A DNA stretch of 64,000 nt from Promethearchaeota archaeon (GTDB lineage Archaea; Asgardarchaeota; Lokiarchaeia; Sigyniarchaeales; SOKP01): the NCBI GenBank assembly GCA_016839705.1, contig JAEOTR010000079.1, positions 1 to 64,000 on the forward strand. Reading direction: 5' to 3'. The notes beneath the pieces are model-generated. The model was not told the DNA's origin, made no database searches, and saw nothing but the letters and a program-made list of their open reading frames with translations. Below, piece by piece: positions 1 through 9,212 of this stretch (position 1 is its first letter; the number at the start of each line of letters is the position of its first letter). A program made the translations under genes and the position numbers.

Positions 1-1313
1 GAATCGCTCTTATTTCTCATTTGCGCGTATGTATCATCCCATTTTTTCCAAATTTTTGTGATTATGTCTTTCCTTTCTTCTTCGTTTACAGCCTTGTCTA
101 TTTCTATCTGTATGTCTACAACTTGTGGAAAATCAAAACGTTGGTAGGCATAACCATTTACTGTTACAAACATAGGACCACCCCCTACGAAGAAACTTTT
201 CCGCTTCTGTCCTTTTGCAGGAGATTCCAGACCTTCAGTTAGATACAGCTCATCAAATAACGGACTACAAGGATCAGGGATATTCTCTACGATCTGACGT
301 CGAGCGAGAATCCGTGCCGGCGGAGTTGGTTCCCAAGTAACTTCTATGGGCTGTGGGGGAAGATTAGTGATAGGACGGGATTGTAACATCCAGAGTTTAC
401 CATCAGATATGCCCCATTCGATATCTTGAGGAGCACCTTCGAAAATTTGTTCTACATTAAGTGCAACTGATGTCAGCTCCTTGAGTAATTTTTCAGACAA
501 GGACGACTGGTTGCGTTCATGTTCAGAGACATCTTGTAATACTGTTCCTTGTTTGTCACTGGAAATAATCTTCTGTGCCTTTGGACCGATCATAGTCTCT
601 TTCACGGTAAGAGTTCTCCGATCTACCACATAACTATCCGGTGTTACTTGTCCACCAACTACTGCCTCACCTAGACCAAAGCTTGAATTGATGATGATTT
701 CTGATCTGTCTCCATTTACAGGATTAGCAGTAAATAATATCCCCGATACATCTGAGGGTACCATAATTTGGACAACTACAGCCATAGCTACTATTTCTTG
801 CTTAATCCCCATTTGGTGTCGGTAGCTGATCGCCCGTGGTGTCCAGAGAGATGCCCAACAATCGCGGATTGCTTTTATCAGTTCTTCATTACCATGAACA
901 TTCAGATAAGTATCTTGTTGTCCAGCAAAAGATAAATCTGGTAGATCCTCAGCATTAGCCGAAGAACGTACAGCCACAGCTGGATTCTCTCCACTTAATC
1001 TATCGTAAGCCTGCCGGATTTCATTAGTAATTTCATCAGGCAGTTCCACTCCTTTTATCAGCTTTTGAATATGCTTCGATGCTGATTCAAATGATAGTGT
1101 CTTACCTATAATTTCCGGTTTTGCTAGATTGATGATATCTTTCTGTAAATTATTCTTTTCAACAAAATCCTTGTATGCAGATGTCGTTAAGTAAAAGCCT
1201 GTAGGCACTGACATTCCTGCTGATGCCATCTTTGCTAAAGACTTTCCTTTACCACCGATCAATTCCAAAGAGACTGTTTTCGTATCAATTGGTAAAATAT
1301 ATTTAAAATTCAT
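1..1313 (-). CDS. PEP synthase/pyruvate phosphate dikinase-type enzyme, N-terminal part (runs off window)
   Basis: An open frame starts at ATG 1313 and runs off the left edge, about 437 codons without a stop. It reads as the PEP/pyruvate-binding (ATP-grasp) domain. Visible motifs are GGKGKSLAKM at residues 20-29, AVRSSANAEDLPDLSF near residue 115, and the domain-end signature IEWGISDGKLWMLQSRPIT. In this family the domain binds ATP and passes phosphate to a mobile histidine domain, which would lie beyond the edge. After the ATP-grasp end comes a segment with CSPLFDELY, as in longer PEP-utilising enzymes and rifampicin-phosphotransferase-like proteins. Pyruvate,water dikinase for gluconeogenesis is therefore likely but not certain. 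Confidence 0.85.
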   Translation of the reverse strand, partial: MNFKYILPIDTKTVSLELIGGKGKSLAKMASAGMSVPTGFYLTTSAYKDFVEKNNLQKDIINLAKPEIIGKTLSFESASKHIQKLIKGVELPDEITNEIRQAYDRLSGENPAVAVRSSANAEDLPDLSFAGQQDTYLNVHGNEELIKAIRDCWASLWTPRAISYRHQMGIKQEIVAMAVVVQIMVPSDVSGILFTANPVNGDRSEIIINSSFGLGEAVVGGQVTPDSYVVDRRTLTVKETMIGPKAQKIISSDKQGTVLQDVSEHERNQSSLSEKLLKELTSVALNVEQIFEGAPQDIEWGISDGKLWMLQSRPITNLPPQPIEVTWEPTPPARILARRQIVENIPDPCSPLFDELYLTEGLESPAKGQKRKSFFVGGGPMFVTVNGYAYQRFDFPQVVDIQIEIDKAVNEEERKDIITKIWKKWDDTYAQMRNKSD

Positions 1314-1484
1314 TTAAATTTCCTATTCAAATTATAAGTAGGAAAGTATTATACTAAATTTTAATTTTTTGGATTGGTTGATGGCTACCTCTCTAAAAAA
1401 TCATTTAAGCAAATTTAAAATACTTAATGAATTTTGCAGTACTATCGTATTTAAGATAAAATTTAATTTTAGAAGAGAGTTAAT

Positions 1485-2084
1485 ATGAACGATCTTGAAA
1501 AGTGGGAATTCGGTTCTTTAGAGTGGTGCAAGTTTGCTGCTGAAACAGGTGTAAAACTCCTTAACCAAGCAAATTTAGATCTCGATAAATATGAATGGGG
1601 TTTCAGCGAAGAATATACACACATACCAAAACGACTTTTAGCTGGACGTGAAAAAGTAGGCTTTCATTTTATGATCCACAATGGAAAGGTCAGCGGAGGA
1701 GCATCATTACCGATCGAATGCCTAGAACTTCCTGGATTTCATGCTCGTGTCGAGTGGGCAAAAATAGCACATGCCTCATCCTTTATTTATGATCTAAAGG
1801 GTCAAGCAAAACGAGGGAATGATGAAAAAATTCTGGAGAATGACTTGATGATGGTTGGAAAAGGGAGTAAAACAAATACGTTTAGAAGTAAACCAATATG
1901 GCCACCAGGTATTGGAGAGGCACTCGTTGGCATTGATGGTGAGGGACTTCATAATATTACCGCTAGACGCCTTATACATTCACCCGAGGTTAAGGGTTTT
2001 CCTCAAACAGAATTTGGTGTACCCATTCTTACCAAGATGACAGATGAAGAAAAAGAGCGATTCTATAAATTGTTGGGACGATAA
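1485..2084 (+). CDS. hypothetical protein, 199 aa
   Basis: I do not recognise the family. The protein is soluble with no signal peptide or membrane segment. It is rich in aromatic residues and histidine (FHFMIHNG, FHARVEWAKIAHASS), and has a Gly/Pro-rich stretch, PIWPPGIGEALVGIDGEG, near residues 138-155. It starts at ATG 1485 after a purine-rich GAAGAGAG. It ends five bases before the convergent phosphatase gene. It lies divergently beside the PEP-synthase-like gene. Confidence 0.7.
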   Translation: MNDLEKWEFGSLEWCKFAAETGVKLLNQANLDLDKYEWGFSEEYTHIPKRLLAGREKVGFHFMIHNGKVSGGASLPIECLELPGFHARVEWAKIAHASSFIYDLKGQAKRGNDEKILENDLMMVGKGSKTNTFRSKPIWPPGIGEALVGIDGEGLHNITARRLIHSPEVKGFPQTEFGVPILTKMTDEEKERFYKLLGR

Positions 2085-2089
2085 TTGAG

Positions 2090-2800
2090 TTATTTTAACC
2101 AATGTGGAATTGGCACTTTTTTTAACTCTCCATATTCTAATAATAAAAAGTGATCATCTTGTATCGTGAATGCAAATCCGCCCAAGAAATCCACCCATTT
2201 TCGAGTTAGTGGAAGTGCAAACCACCCAAATCTAAGAACCATTATATTAAAATCATGAGTAACAAATATATCTAATCCTTTATCAGGAGAGTTTTTTGCT
2301 TGGTTTAAAATAACATGAGCCATTGATTGACAATATTGGTTGAATGGTATCCAATCTTTAGGATTATAGAAGCCTACTACCCATCGATAAAAAGCTTTAA
2401 GAATAGGCGTGTTATTAAATAGTTCAAAATAAAACTTTTTATCAGAAATTCCAATATATGCAAGGGCTTCAAGTACTCCTAATACATCGCTTGTTCCCCC
2501 AACTTTTTTAAAACCTTCATTGATATCATTAGCAGTTTCTTCGCATCTCCATATAATGCTATGATATAATTTGATAGATCTATTTATGGGTAAACTTTCA
2601 CCAAATTTTTTAGCAATTGCATGACCTTGGGGTGTTAATCTTGTTTTTTGAGCACCTTCCAATGCTGTTTGAGGATTTCGATGAGAATGTCTTAAAACTA
2701 AGATTATTTTTGAATTATCAGGAAACTCTTTAAGCCCATCAATTATTTGACGTGCTTCAGTTGCCCAATCACCTTCTTTCCAAATTTTTTCAGTATCCAT
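2090..2800 (-). CDS. histidine phosphatase superfamily protein
   Basis: The 236-aa protein carries the phosphohistidine motif in the form VLRHSHRNP near residue 36, where the usual form is RHG. A second catalytic histidine lies in FVTHDFNIMVLRFG near residue 180, and an Arg/Glu pair (IIWRCEETAND) lies near residue 85. This matches branch 1/2 histidine phosphatases, which form a phosphohistidine intermediate. The substrate cannot be told; small phosphoesters or sugar phosphates are typical. The RHS in place of RHG is a small deviation. The gene is convergent with the 1485-2084 gene. Confidence 0.75.
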   Translation of the reverse strand: MDTEKIWKEGDWATEARQIIDGLKEFPDNSKIILVLRHSHRNPQTALEGAQKTRLTPQGHAIAKKFGESLPINRSIKLYHSIIWRCEETANDINEGFKKVGGTSDVLGVLEALAYIGISDKKFYFELFNNTPILKAFYRWVVGFYNPKDWIPFNQYCQSMAHVILNQAKNSPDKGLDIFVTHDFNIMVLRFGWFALPLTRKWVDFLGGFAFTIQDDHFLLLEYGELKKVPIPHWLK

Positions 2801-2958
2801 TTTTATGAAAATAATTCTTTATTTTAGAAAATTTTCTATTTCATCATCACTCAATTAAACTGTTTAGTAAAATAAAGATTTATGGTTCCGAAAATAAGAG
2901 ATTAAATGGTTAATATTATAGAATATGTAATAATAGAGCCCAGATCAACAATTTTCCG

Positions 2959-3948
2959 TTATTCTCTTTGGATCAATCTTATCATGATATTACCGCTGTT
3001 TTCACGAGCATCAAAACAAACAAAAGCAGGGCCGTTTTTAGGTTTACCACTGAGCACTACGGGCATACCCCTATATATCATAGCTTCTGCTTCTTTCTCA
3101 AGGTCAGCTACTGTAAAGGAAATATCGGCAACACCTTCACCTCTACTCTCCATTGATTCATGATAGACTGAAGCTCCTTCAAGGGGTTGAATGAATTCAA
3201 AAGCCACTGGTCCTACTTGACCAACCCTTACTCTCGTCTTGAATTTCGATTCCTTAGATTCACTGGAAACATTGATTGGATCAAAAGAGCCGCTATTAAG
3301 TTCAGATTCAGATTGAAAATCGATAATGTCTAACTTCTCCCAGTACTCAACTGTTTTATCAAGATCCCTCACTCCAATGCCAAGTCCATGGAATTTCCAT
3401 TCTTTTAGATACGGATACGAACGATGGTGATCTATCCATGCTTTTTCATTTTTGAGTACAGGAGGTCTGAATGATATGTCCACGTTACCGTACTTGCGAG
3501 TATCAATATGATTTTCCAAAATAATATCACCTTGAATGAAATGCATCATTTCGGCACAACCTTTTTCCAACAGGTTTTCTGTCTCTTCGTTGATATTTGG
3601 AACATTGAAACAAATGTGGGTAATTCCTTCTAATGGGATACCCATATCTTCCCCAATTTCAAGTAATAGATCTCCAACCTGGCAATCTTTATCCATATAT
3701 TTATAGAAATTGTCTCGTCTTCCTCGTTTAGATTCCTTCAAAGGTTTTCCTGGTCCCAAACCTCCCCTTGTCCGCGGAACGTCTTTATTAAAGTAGGAAT
3801 CGACAGGTCCACCATCTCTATAATCCAAGCCCATTACTTGAGGTCCTACATTTATTCCCATTCTTTTATTTTGATAATATTCTATAGTTTTATTCCAATC
3901 CCTAACAACGAGACAAATATGGTGCAATTCCCAGTCTTTTTTCAACAT
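2959..3948 (-). CDS. VOC (glyoxalase/bleomycin-resistance) family protein with two domains
   Basis: The 329-aa protein contains two vicinal-oxygen-chelate modules. The first begins ELHHICLVVRDWNKTIEYYQ (residues 7-26). The second begins FHGLGIGVRDLDKTVEYWEK near residue 186. Metal-binding His/Glu residues are present in each half (HHICL, THICFNV, FHGLG, VAFEFIQP). The family includes methylmalonyl-CoA epimerase, glyoxalase I and dioxygenases, so the reaction is unknown. It is divergent from the 4-hydroxybutyryl-CoA dehydratase-like gene, which makes a role in acyl-CoA metabolism possible but unproven. Confidence 0.75.
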   Translation of the reverse strand: MLKKDWELHHICLVVRDWNKTIEYYQNKRMGINVGPQVMGLDYRDGGPVDSYFNKDVPRTRGGLGPGKPLKESKRGRRDNFYKYMDKDCQVGDLLLEIGEDMGIPLEGITHICFNVPNINEETENLLEKGCAEMMHFIQGDIILENHIDTRKYGNVDISFRPPVLKNEKAWIDHHRSYPYLKEWKFHGLGIGVRDLDKTVEYWEKLDIIDFQSESELNSGSFDPINVSSESKESKFKTRVRVGQVGPVAFEFIQPLEGASVYHESMESRGEGVADISFTVADLEKEAEAMIYRGMPVVLSGKPKNGPAFVCFDARENSGNIMIRLIQRE

Positions 3949-4353
3949 TTTATTTTACACTTTAGTTGATTGAATATTAATTGTTTTAACTTTTCTAAAT
4001 ACTCAAATGAAGAATATAAAAAAAGGTTTTATTTAAAGATCCGATGCTGATTAAATATTGATATTTTTAAACTAAAACAATAGCATTTTAATTCTAGGTA
4101 TCCCGTTATTATTATTCCCTTTACCAGATTATTTATCGTCAATAAATTGGATAATGTAATCATTTAATAAATTTGTATAGTCAAAAATATTTGCGCCAAC
4201 ACTTTTCTGTGCGACTTAATTAATCCTCGTAGATATGAATGAAATTGTAATCTATATGTTTAAAATGTTCAGTATGGGTAGAGAAAGACAATGATCTTAA
4301 TATATAAGTATAAGTAAAAACTTGTAACTTTAAAACAAATTAAAGTGATCAAT
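3949..4353. other. intergenic region with promoter of the dehydratase-like gene
   Basis: About 400 AT-rich bases between divergent genes. No coding frame is visible. A TATA-like TTAATATATAAG lies at 4297-4308, a reasonable distance upstream of the gene. A Shine-Dalgarno-like AAAGTGATC at 4342-4350 lies 3 bases before ATG 4354. That match means the GTG at 4345 is part of the ribosome-binding site and not the start. Confidence 0.5.
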
Positions 4354-5865
4354 ATGAGAACTAAAGAAGAATATATGGAAGATTTAGGTAAAATGAAGAA
4401 CAACATTTACTTTAATGGTGAAAAAATCAATCGTTTAGATGAACAACAGATTAATACTATCAATACAATGGGAACGACGTTTGAGGTTATTGATAAATAC
4501 GCTGATTTAATGAAGGTAAAATCCCATTTAACTGGTGAGATTATTAGTAGATTTACACACATCCATCAAAGTACAGATGATCTTCATAAAAAGCAGGATA
4601 TGACACGTAAACTTTGTCAAATAGTTGGTGGTTGTATCCAACGTTGTATGGGTTGTGATGCATCTAATGCTTTATATAACGTTACCTATGAAGCGGATAA
4701 ATCAAATAATGGAGAAACTAATTATCATGGGAACTTTATAAAATGGTTGGAACGATTTCAGAAGGAAGATTTGGTTGCTGCCTGTGCACAAACCGATGTT
4801 AAAGGTAATCGAATAAAACGCCCCGCAGATCAAGAAGACCCTGATATGTATGTTCATGTTGTAGACAAACGAAGTGATGGAATAATAGTTCGCGGTTGTA
4901 AACTTCACATTTCAGAAGCGTCTGTATCTGATGAAATCTTGGTTGTCCCCACAAGAGGATTGAGACCAGAAGATAGTGATTATTCTGTAGCATTCGCATT
5001 ACCTGCAGATTATGAAGGGGTAAAACATGTGGTTACCATTCATAATTTGCGGGAAAGGAAACATTTTAAGCGTGGTTTTATGCCGGGGGGTACAGACTCA
5101 TATATCATTTTTGATGATGTATTTGTTCCATGGGAAAGAGTTTTTCTCTGTGGTGAACATCAACATGGTGGTGTTCTTGCCTTATTATTTGCTTTATTTC
5201 ATCGCCATAGTTATTCTGGATGTAAACCGGCTATTGGGGATTTAGTTGTTGGTACTGCTGCTTTAGCAGCAGAATATAACAATATTCATAGAGCCTCACA
5301 TGTAAGGAGTAAATTAGCTGAATTAATTATGGTTTCAGAACTTGGGTATGCTGCAGGATACACCGCTTCTGATTTAGGTAAACCAGAAGTCTATATGCCT
5401 GGCTTAGGAGTTATTCCATATGGACCAGGAAGTTATATTCCAAATTCAATTTATTGTAATGTTGGAAGATGTTTATCGGGAGAAAATGTATTTCGGGAAG
5501 CTGAAATTATAGTTGATCTTTGTGGAGGTATTCCAGCAACTTTTCCACATGAAGGAGATTTTGTTAATCCTGAAATTAAGGATTATCTAAATAAATACAT
5601 AATGAGAAATCCTAATATTTCACCTGAAAATGCAGCGCAATTCTGGCGGTACATTGGTGACGTTTGCGTTTCTGCGACGTCAGGAGTCTCTCTCTTTGGA
5701 AATTATCATGGAGGCGGATCCCCTGTAATGGAAAGTATCGCAATAACGAGTCAATATGATATCGAATCCAAGAAAGAAATAGTCAAAAGAATTGCTGGAA
5801 TTAGCGATGAATTAAATGAAGAAATGAAAAAAGAGAAAAAAGTAATTTTAGAAACAAATATATAA
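4354..5865 (+). CDS. abfD: 4-hydroxybutyryl-CoA dehydratase / vinylacetyl-CoA isomerase family flavoprotein
   Basis: A 503-aa protein of the 4-hydroxyphenylacetate 3-hydroxylase/AbfD fold. It keeps all four [4Fe-4S] ligands known from clostridial AbfD. The C-x3-C pair is in GGCIQRCMGC (C94 and C98 from ATG 4354), and H-x6-C is in FHRHSYSGCKP (H283 and C290). FAD-binding segments such as DKRSDGIIVRGCKLHIS and FDDVFVPWERVF are also present. This favours a true dehydratase over a monooxygenase. The reaction is 4-hydroxybutyryl-CoA to crotonyl-CoA, used in aminobutyrate fermentation or the hydroxybutyrate carbon cycles. The start was chosen from the GTGATC ribosome-binding site just upstream. It lies alone, without CoA-transferase partners nearby. 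Confidence 0.88.
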   Translation: MRTKEEYMEDLGKMKNNIYFNGEKINRLDEQQINTINTMGTTFEVIDKYADLMKVKSHLTGEIISRFTHIHQSTDDLHKKQDMTRKLCQIVGGCIQRCMGCDASNALYNVTYEADKSNNGETNYHGNFIKWLERFQKEDLVAACAQTDVKGNRIKRPADQEDPDMYVHVVDKRSDGIIVRGCKLHISEASVSDEILVVPTRGLRPEDSDYSVAFALPADYEGVKHVVTIHNLRERKHFKRGFMPGGTDSYIIFDDVFVPWERVFLCGEHQHGGVLALLFALFHRHSYSGCKPAIGDLVVGTAALAAEYNNIHRASHVRSKLAELIMVSELGYAAGYTASDLGKPEVYMPGLGVIPYGPGSYIPNSIYCNVGRCLSGENVFREAEIIVDLCGGIPATFPHEGDFVNPEIKDYLNKYIMRNPNISPENAAQFWRYIGDVCVSATSGVSLFGNYHGGGSPVMESIAITSQYDIESKKEIVKRIAGISDELNEEMKKEKKVILETNI

Positions 5866-6155
5866 TTATTTTTTACATTATATTTATCTCGGGTAATTTA
5901 AACAGAGCAGATACAAAACACCACATCCATTTGGCAGACATTAGAAAAATTTTATGAAACAAGTCAAGTCCTTGAATTAAGAGACAATCCTCCCCTAAAA
6001 TCACTTATAACAGAGATATTTATCAGTAAAAAATTATAAATACTGTTTTTCAAACTCTATCAAAATTTCATTAAATATTTGTGAAATCCAATTTTTTTTA
6101 AAACAACTTTAATTTCAATACATAGTTGTCATTTTTAATCTGAGGAGATCATAAG
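5866..6155. other. intergenic region with possible gene remnant
   Basis: Mostly AT-rich. From 5902 to 6039 (+) there is a 45-codon open frame ending in TAA. It has a protein-like composition (TSIWQTLEKFYETSQVLELR is part of it) but an in-frame stop directly upstream and no ATG, GTG or TTG start. It may be a decayed gene end. A strong ribosome-binding site, GAGGAGATC at 6142-6150, belongs to the following gene. Confidence 0.35.
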
Positions 6156-7808
6156 ATTATCGAAGAGGAAGAATTCATAGATTATGCGGAGTTTTTAGAG
6201 AAGATTAGAGCATGCGAGGTAAAGATTAGGGATATCGATGATCCCGTGAAGAGAACAGAATCAATACAAGAAATTATCTCATCATCGATTAACTATTCTA
6301 ATGAAATTGCACAGTCCGGGGAATATTTTGAAGCTGGTGAGTTTTTATATGCAGCGGCAATGATTATAGAGGATCTTGATTTTTCTGAAGCGCTTAAATT
6401 ATATGAACGGATTATTGAGTTATATAAGAAGCAAATTGTTGATTATAAATTACAGGCAAAGCTTCACGAAATCGCGGAGTTATATCTCAGAATTTCCGAA
6501 ATATCCATGGAAAAATTTCAAGACATAATTTCGGAAAAAAAAAATATCTTGAGCAGTATACAATTCTTAAAGCAAGAAAGCACTCTCCTAAAGGAATTTA
6601 ATGAAACAAGGAAACTTGCCCAAAATTACCAAAATATTGCAGAGTTATATCTAAAATTATCTGATTTTAAGAATTCTATAAAGTATTACGGTAGAGTTAT
6701 CAAAATTTCGAAAATTCATTATTACTATGATATGCTTTCTTACTCCTATCAGCAAATTGGTACTTGCTATGAAGAAATAGATGATTATAGCACATCTCAA
6801 GACATAATTTTAGAAGGTGTAGAATTTTTCTCAAATTTGGCAACAGAACTCGAAGAAAATAACGAGAATTTAACCTTAGCTCAAATATATCAGATATTAA
6901 AAAACCTTTATAAGATTTTAGCTGAAGAAGAAAACTATATTAATTTTTCCAAGAAAGAAGCTGGAGCTTACTTAGATATAGCAGAAGGTCTAGAAAAAAA
7001 CACTGAAAATTATCATAAGATTGCAAGATATTATCGGGGCGCGGGATTATGTTATCAAGAAATTGAAAATAATTTGATTGAATGCGCTTCCTGTTTTCTA
7101 TTAGCTGGAAATTTTTCTGAGAAAATTGAAGATTATAGTCAGGCGGCTATGAACTTTTTCGACGGTGCGAATATATTCAAGGGATTGAATAATATGGATT
7201 TAGCTTATAAAAATTTTATAAAGGCAGGGGATGATTACTGGAAAATAGGAAGTATTAATGAATCTACTGAAAGTTACTTGAATGCGTATGATATTGCTAT
7301 TGAAGGACAATTGGAATTTGACAGATACGGTATTTTCAATCAAATTGTTAGGGGATTAAATAAAATAGCAGAAGAAGATTTAAAAAATAAGAAGTTTTTT
7401 ACCGCAGCAACTCTCATTTTGGAGAGTATAAAATTTTATGAACAACTTGATACAGCCAAAGATTTTCTTTTACGGGAGATGGTTAATAATGTGTATCGCT
7501 ATTATTACCGTGCGGCAAATCTTAAGAAGATAAGTTCATCTCACATCATATTAAGCTATGTATTAGCCTCAATTTCATTAATTTTAAATGGGAAATTAGA
7601 TAAAGCTTGGAAAGTCATCTCGGAAATTGATTCAGAAGGTATTACTGTAAGAAAATTCAAAGAAATAATAAAGATAATGATTAATCGAATATCCGAAGGA
7701 GAAGAGGTTGTATTAGATGATTTTCCTTATAATTTAAGGAGACTCATTGAAAGTTCAGGAGAAATACTGTTTCTTTTAAAGTTATTTAAAGGATTTAAGT
7801 TAAATTGA
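6156..7808 (+). CDS. TPR-repeat (SNAP-like helical) protein, probable ATT start
   Basis: The protein is almost entirely helical hairpins of TPR type, for example QNYQNIAELYLKLSDFKNSI, YSYQQIGTCYEEIDDYSTSQ and YRGAGLCYQEIENNLIECAS. The overall look recalls soluble NSF attachment (alpha-SNAP) proteins and other TPR scaffolds. The first ATG/GTG/TTG start is GTG 6246, giving 520 aa. The frame continues upstream with coding-like sequence (IIEEEEFIDYAEFLEKIRAC) to a TGA at 6141. A Shine-Dalgarno GAGGAGATC precedes ATT 6156, so I place the start there (550 codons). No membrane segment is seen. It probably makes protein-protein contacts; the partner is unknown. Confidence 0.75.
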   Translation: MIEEEEFIDYAEFLEKIRACEVKIRDIDDPVKRTESIQEIISSSINYSNEIAQSGEYFEAGEFLYAAAMIIEDLDFSEALKLYERIIELYKKQIVDYKLQAKLHEIAELYLRISEISMEKFQDIISEKKNILSSIQFLKQESTLLKEFNETRKLAQNYQNIAELYLKLSDFKNSIKYYGRVIKISKIHYYYDMLSYSYQQIGTCYEEIDDYSTSQDIILEGVEFFSNLATELEENNENLTLAQIYQILKNLYKILAEEENYINFSKKEAGAYLDIAEGLEKNTENYHKIARYYRGAGLCYQEIENNLIECASCFLLAGNFSEKIEDYSQAAMNFFDGANIFKGLNNMDLAYKNFIKAGDDYWKIGSINESTESYLNAYDIAIEGQLEFDRYGIFNQIVRGLNKIAEEDLKNKKFFTAATLILESIKFYEQLDTAKDFLLREMVNNVYRYYYRAANLKKISSSHIILSYVLASISLILNGKLDKAWKVISEIDSEGITVRKFKEIIKIMINRISEGEEVVLDDFPYNLRRLIESSGEILFLLKLFKGFKLN

Positions 7809-7961
7809 CTCTTCTGTAAGATCTCCTTATAAAGCATGGTTAAACATATTAATAGAAATTTATATCTTTCTTTTAATATCGAACCAAATTAGAAATTTAG
7901 ATATATATCTAATTATAAATTGGTTACACTGACAAATCAAAGTTCGATAAAGGGTTAAAAT

Positions 7962-9128
7962 ATGAAGAAAGCGACTAAACATTTAGTGTTTATAATTATC
8001 TTAGGGGTAATTCTAGGGGCGGGTATCCCTATTACCTATGTATACTTTTTTAAAACTTCTACTGCTCCTCCTGGACCTGTTCATCCTGCACATGTTCGTA
8101 TCTACGTCAATTCTACAATATACACTAGTTTATCAACAGAAATTTCTCAATATAGTCAAGATATCATCGATCAAGGATATACTGTAGAAACTGTTAACTG
8201 GTCGAATAACAACGTAACAGTTTTAAGAAATGATTTGATTAACGCAAGTATTCAAACTCAAGGTTTAGAGGGTGCTGTGTTAATTGGAGATCTTCCTTCC
8301 GCCATGATGCAATACTTCGATATTCCTTGGGGGGTTTGGAGGACTTATCCAATAGATCTCTATCTTACTGATTTGGATGGTCAATGGGTTGATATTGATC
8401 AAGCAGATGATCTATTTGATGCTCATAATAACGGAACAGGGGATATTTATCCAGAAATTTGGGTGGGGAGAATTTGTCCTGAATCATTAAATAACACCAA
8501 TCACCTTTCAGCTTATCAAAATTATTTTGCTCGTAACCATGCTTATCGTATCGGCCAACTTTCTCGGCCTCATTCACAATTAGTCTATATTGATGATGAT
8601 TGGGCAACAACGCAACAACTCGTGGATGAATGGCTAGGTGATATGACAGCCTATAATAATTTGACAAGTGTTAGTTTACCTACGACCACAACAACAGCAG
8701 CAGATTACCTGAACCGTTTGACACACTCTTATGAATTTATTCATATCTTTGTACATTCTTGGCCTTATGAACACATGTTTGGACCAGGTGGTTTTGGAGC
8801 AGAAGGAAAGGTTACTTATACTAATATCTTAAATGCAAACACTCAGGCACTATTTTATAATCTCTTTGCGTGTTCTGCAGCTAATTTTGAATATCAGAAT
8901 AACTTAGGGACTCAATATCTCTTTTCTAATAACACATTGACAGTAGTGGGATCATCAAAAATAGGAGGCATGACAATGAATAGTTATTTTTACACTCCTC
9001 TAAGCCAAGGAAAAGTCTTTGGTGAAGCAATGCGGTTATGGTACTGGAATCCATTACATGGTCCGAGTGATCCTAATTCAATGGGTATGACAATATTAGG
9101 AGATCCCCTGCTCACGATCTTAATGTAA
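7962..9128 (+). CDS. membrane-anchored C25 (gingipain)-like cysteine peptidase
   Basis: Residues 8-30 form an N-terminal signal/anchor helix (LVFIIILGVILGAGIPITYV) followed by a Pro-rich linker, so the body should lie outside the cell. The body has the caspase-like layout of peptidase family C25. It shows GAVLIGDLPSAMMQYF, a candidate catalytic histidine in FIHIFVHSWPYEH, and a candidate catalytic cysteine in YNLFACSAANFEY. The LPSAMM segment and the 'DIYPEIWVGRI' segment match C25 domains. At 388 aa it lacks the long adhesin tails of bacterial gingipains. A T-tract at about 9149-9159 may end the transcript. Peptidase activity is inferred. Confidence 0.75.
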   Translation: MKKATKHLVFIIILGVILGAGIPITYVYFFKTSTAPPGPVHPAHVRIYVNSTIYTSLSTEISQYSQDIIDQGYTVETVNWSNNNVTVLRNDLINASIQTQGLEGAVLIGDLPSAMMQYFDIPWGVWRTYPIDLYLTDLDGQWVDIDQADDLFDAHNNGTGDIYPEIWVGRICPESLNNTNHLSAYQNYFARNHAYRIGQLSRPHSQLVYIDDDWATTQQLVDEWLGDMTAYNNLTSVSLPTTTTTAADYLNRLTHSYEFIHIFVHSWPYEHMFGPGGFGAEGKVTYTNILNANTQALFYNLFACSAANFEYQNNLGTQYLFSNNTLTVVGSSKIGGMTMNSYFYTPLSQGKVFGEAMRLWYWNPLHGPSDPNSMGMTILGDPLLTILM

Positions 9129-9212
9129 AAGATAAAATCCTAAACTTCTTTTTTTTTTAATATTTATACTTCAAGAAAAACAATATAAAATTCCCTAACT
9201 TATGGATTAAAT

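Noticed and set aside
2906-3163. 85-codon plus-strand frame opposite the VOC gene
   Set aside because: Shadow of the well-supported minus-strand VOC protein.
4345-4353. GTG 4345 as start of the dehydratase gene
   Set aside because: GTGATC there is part of the ribosome-binding site; ATG 4354 is at the right distance.
8365-8667. 100-codon minus-strand frame inside the peptidase gene
   Set aside because: It lies antisense to a gene with clear C25 motifs; the composition is a mirror of that gene.
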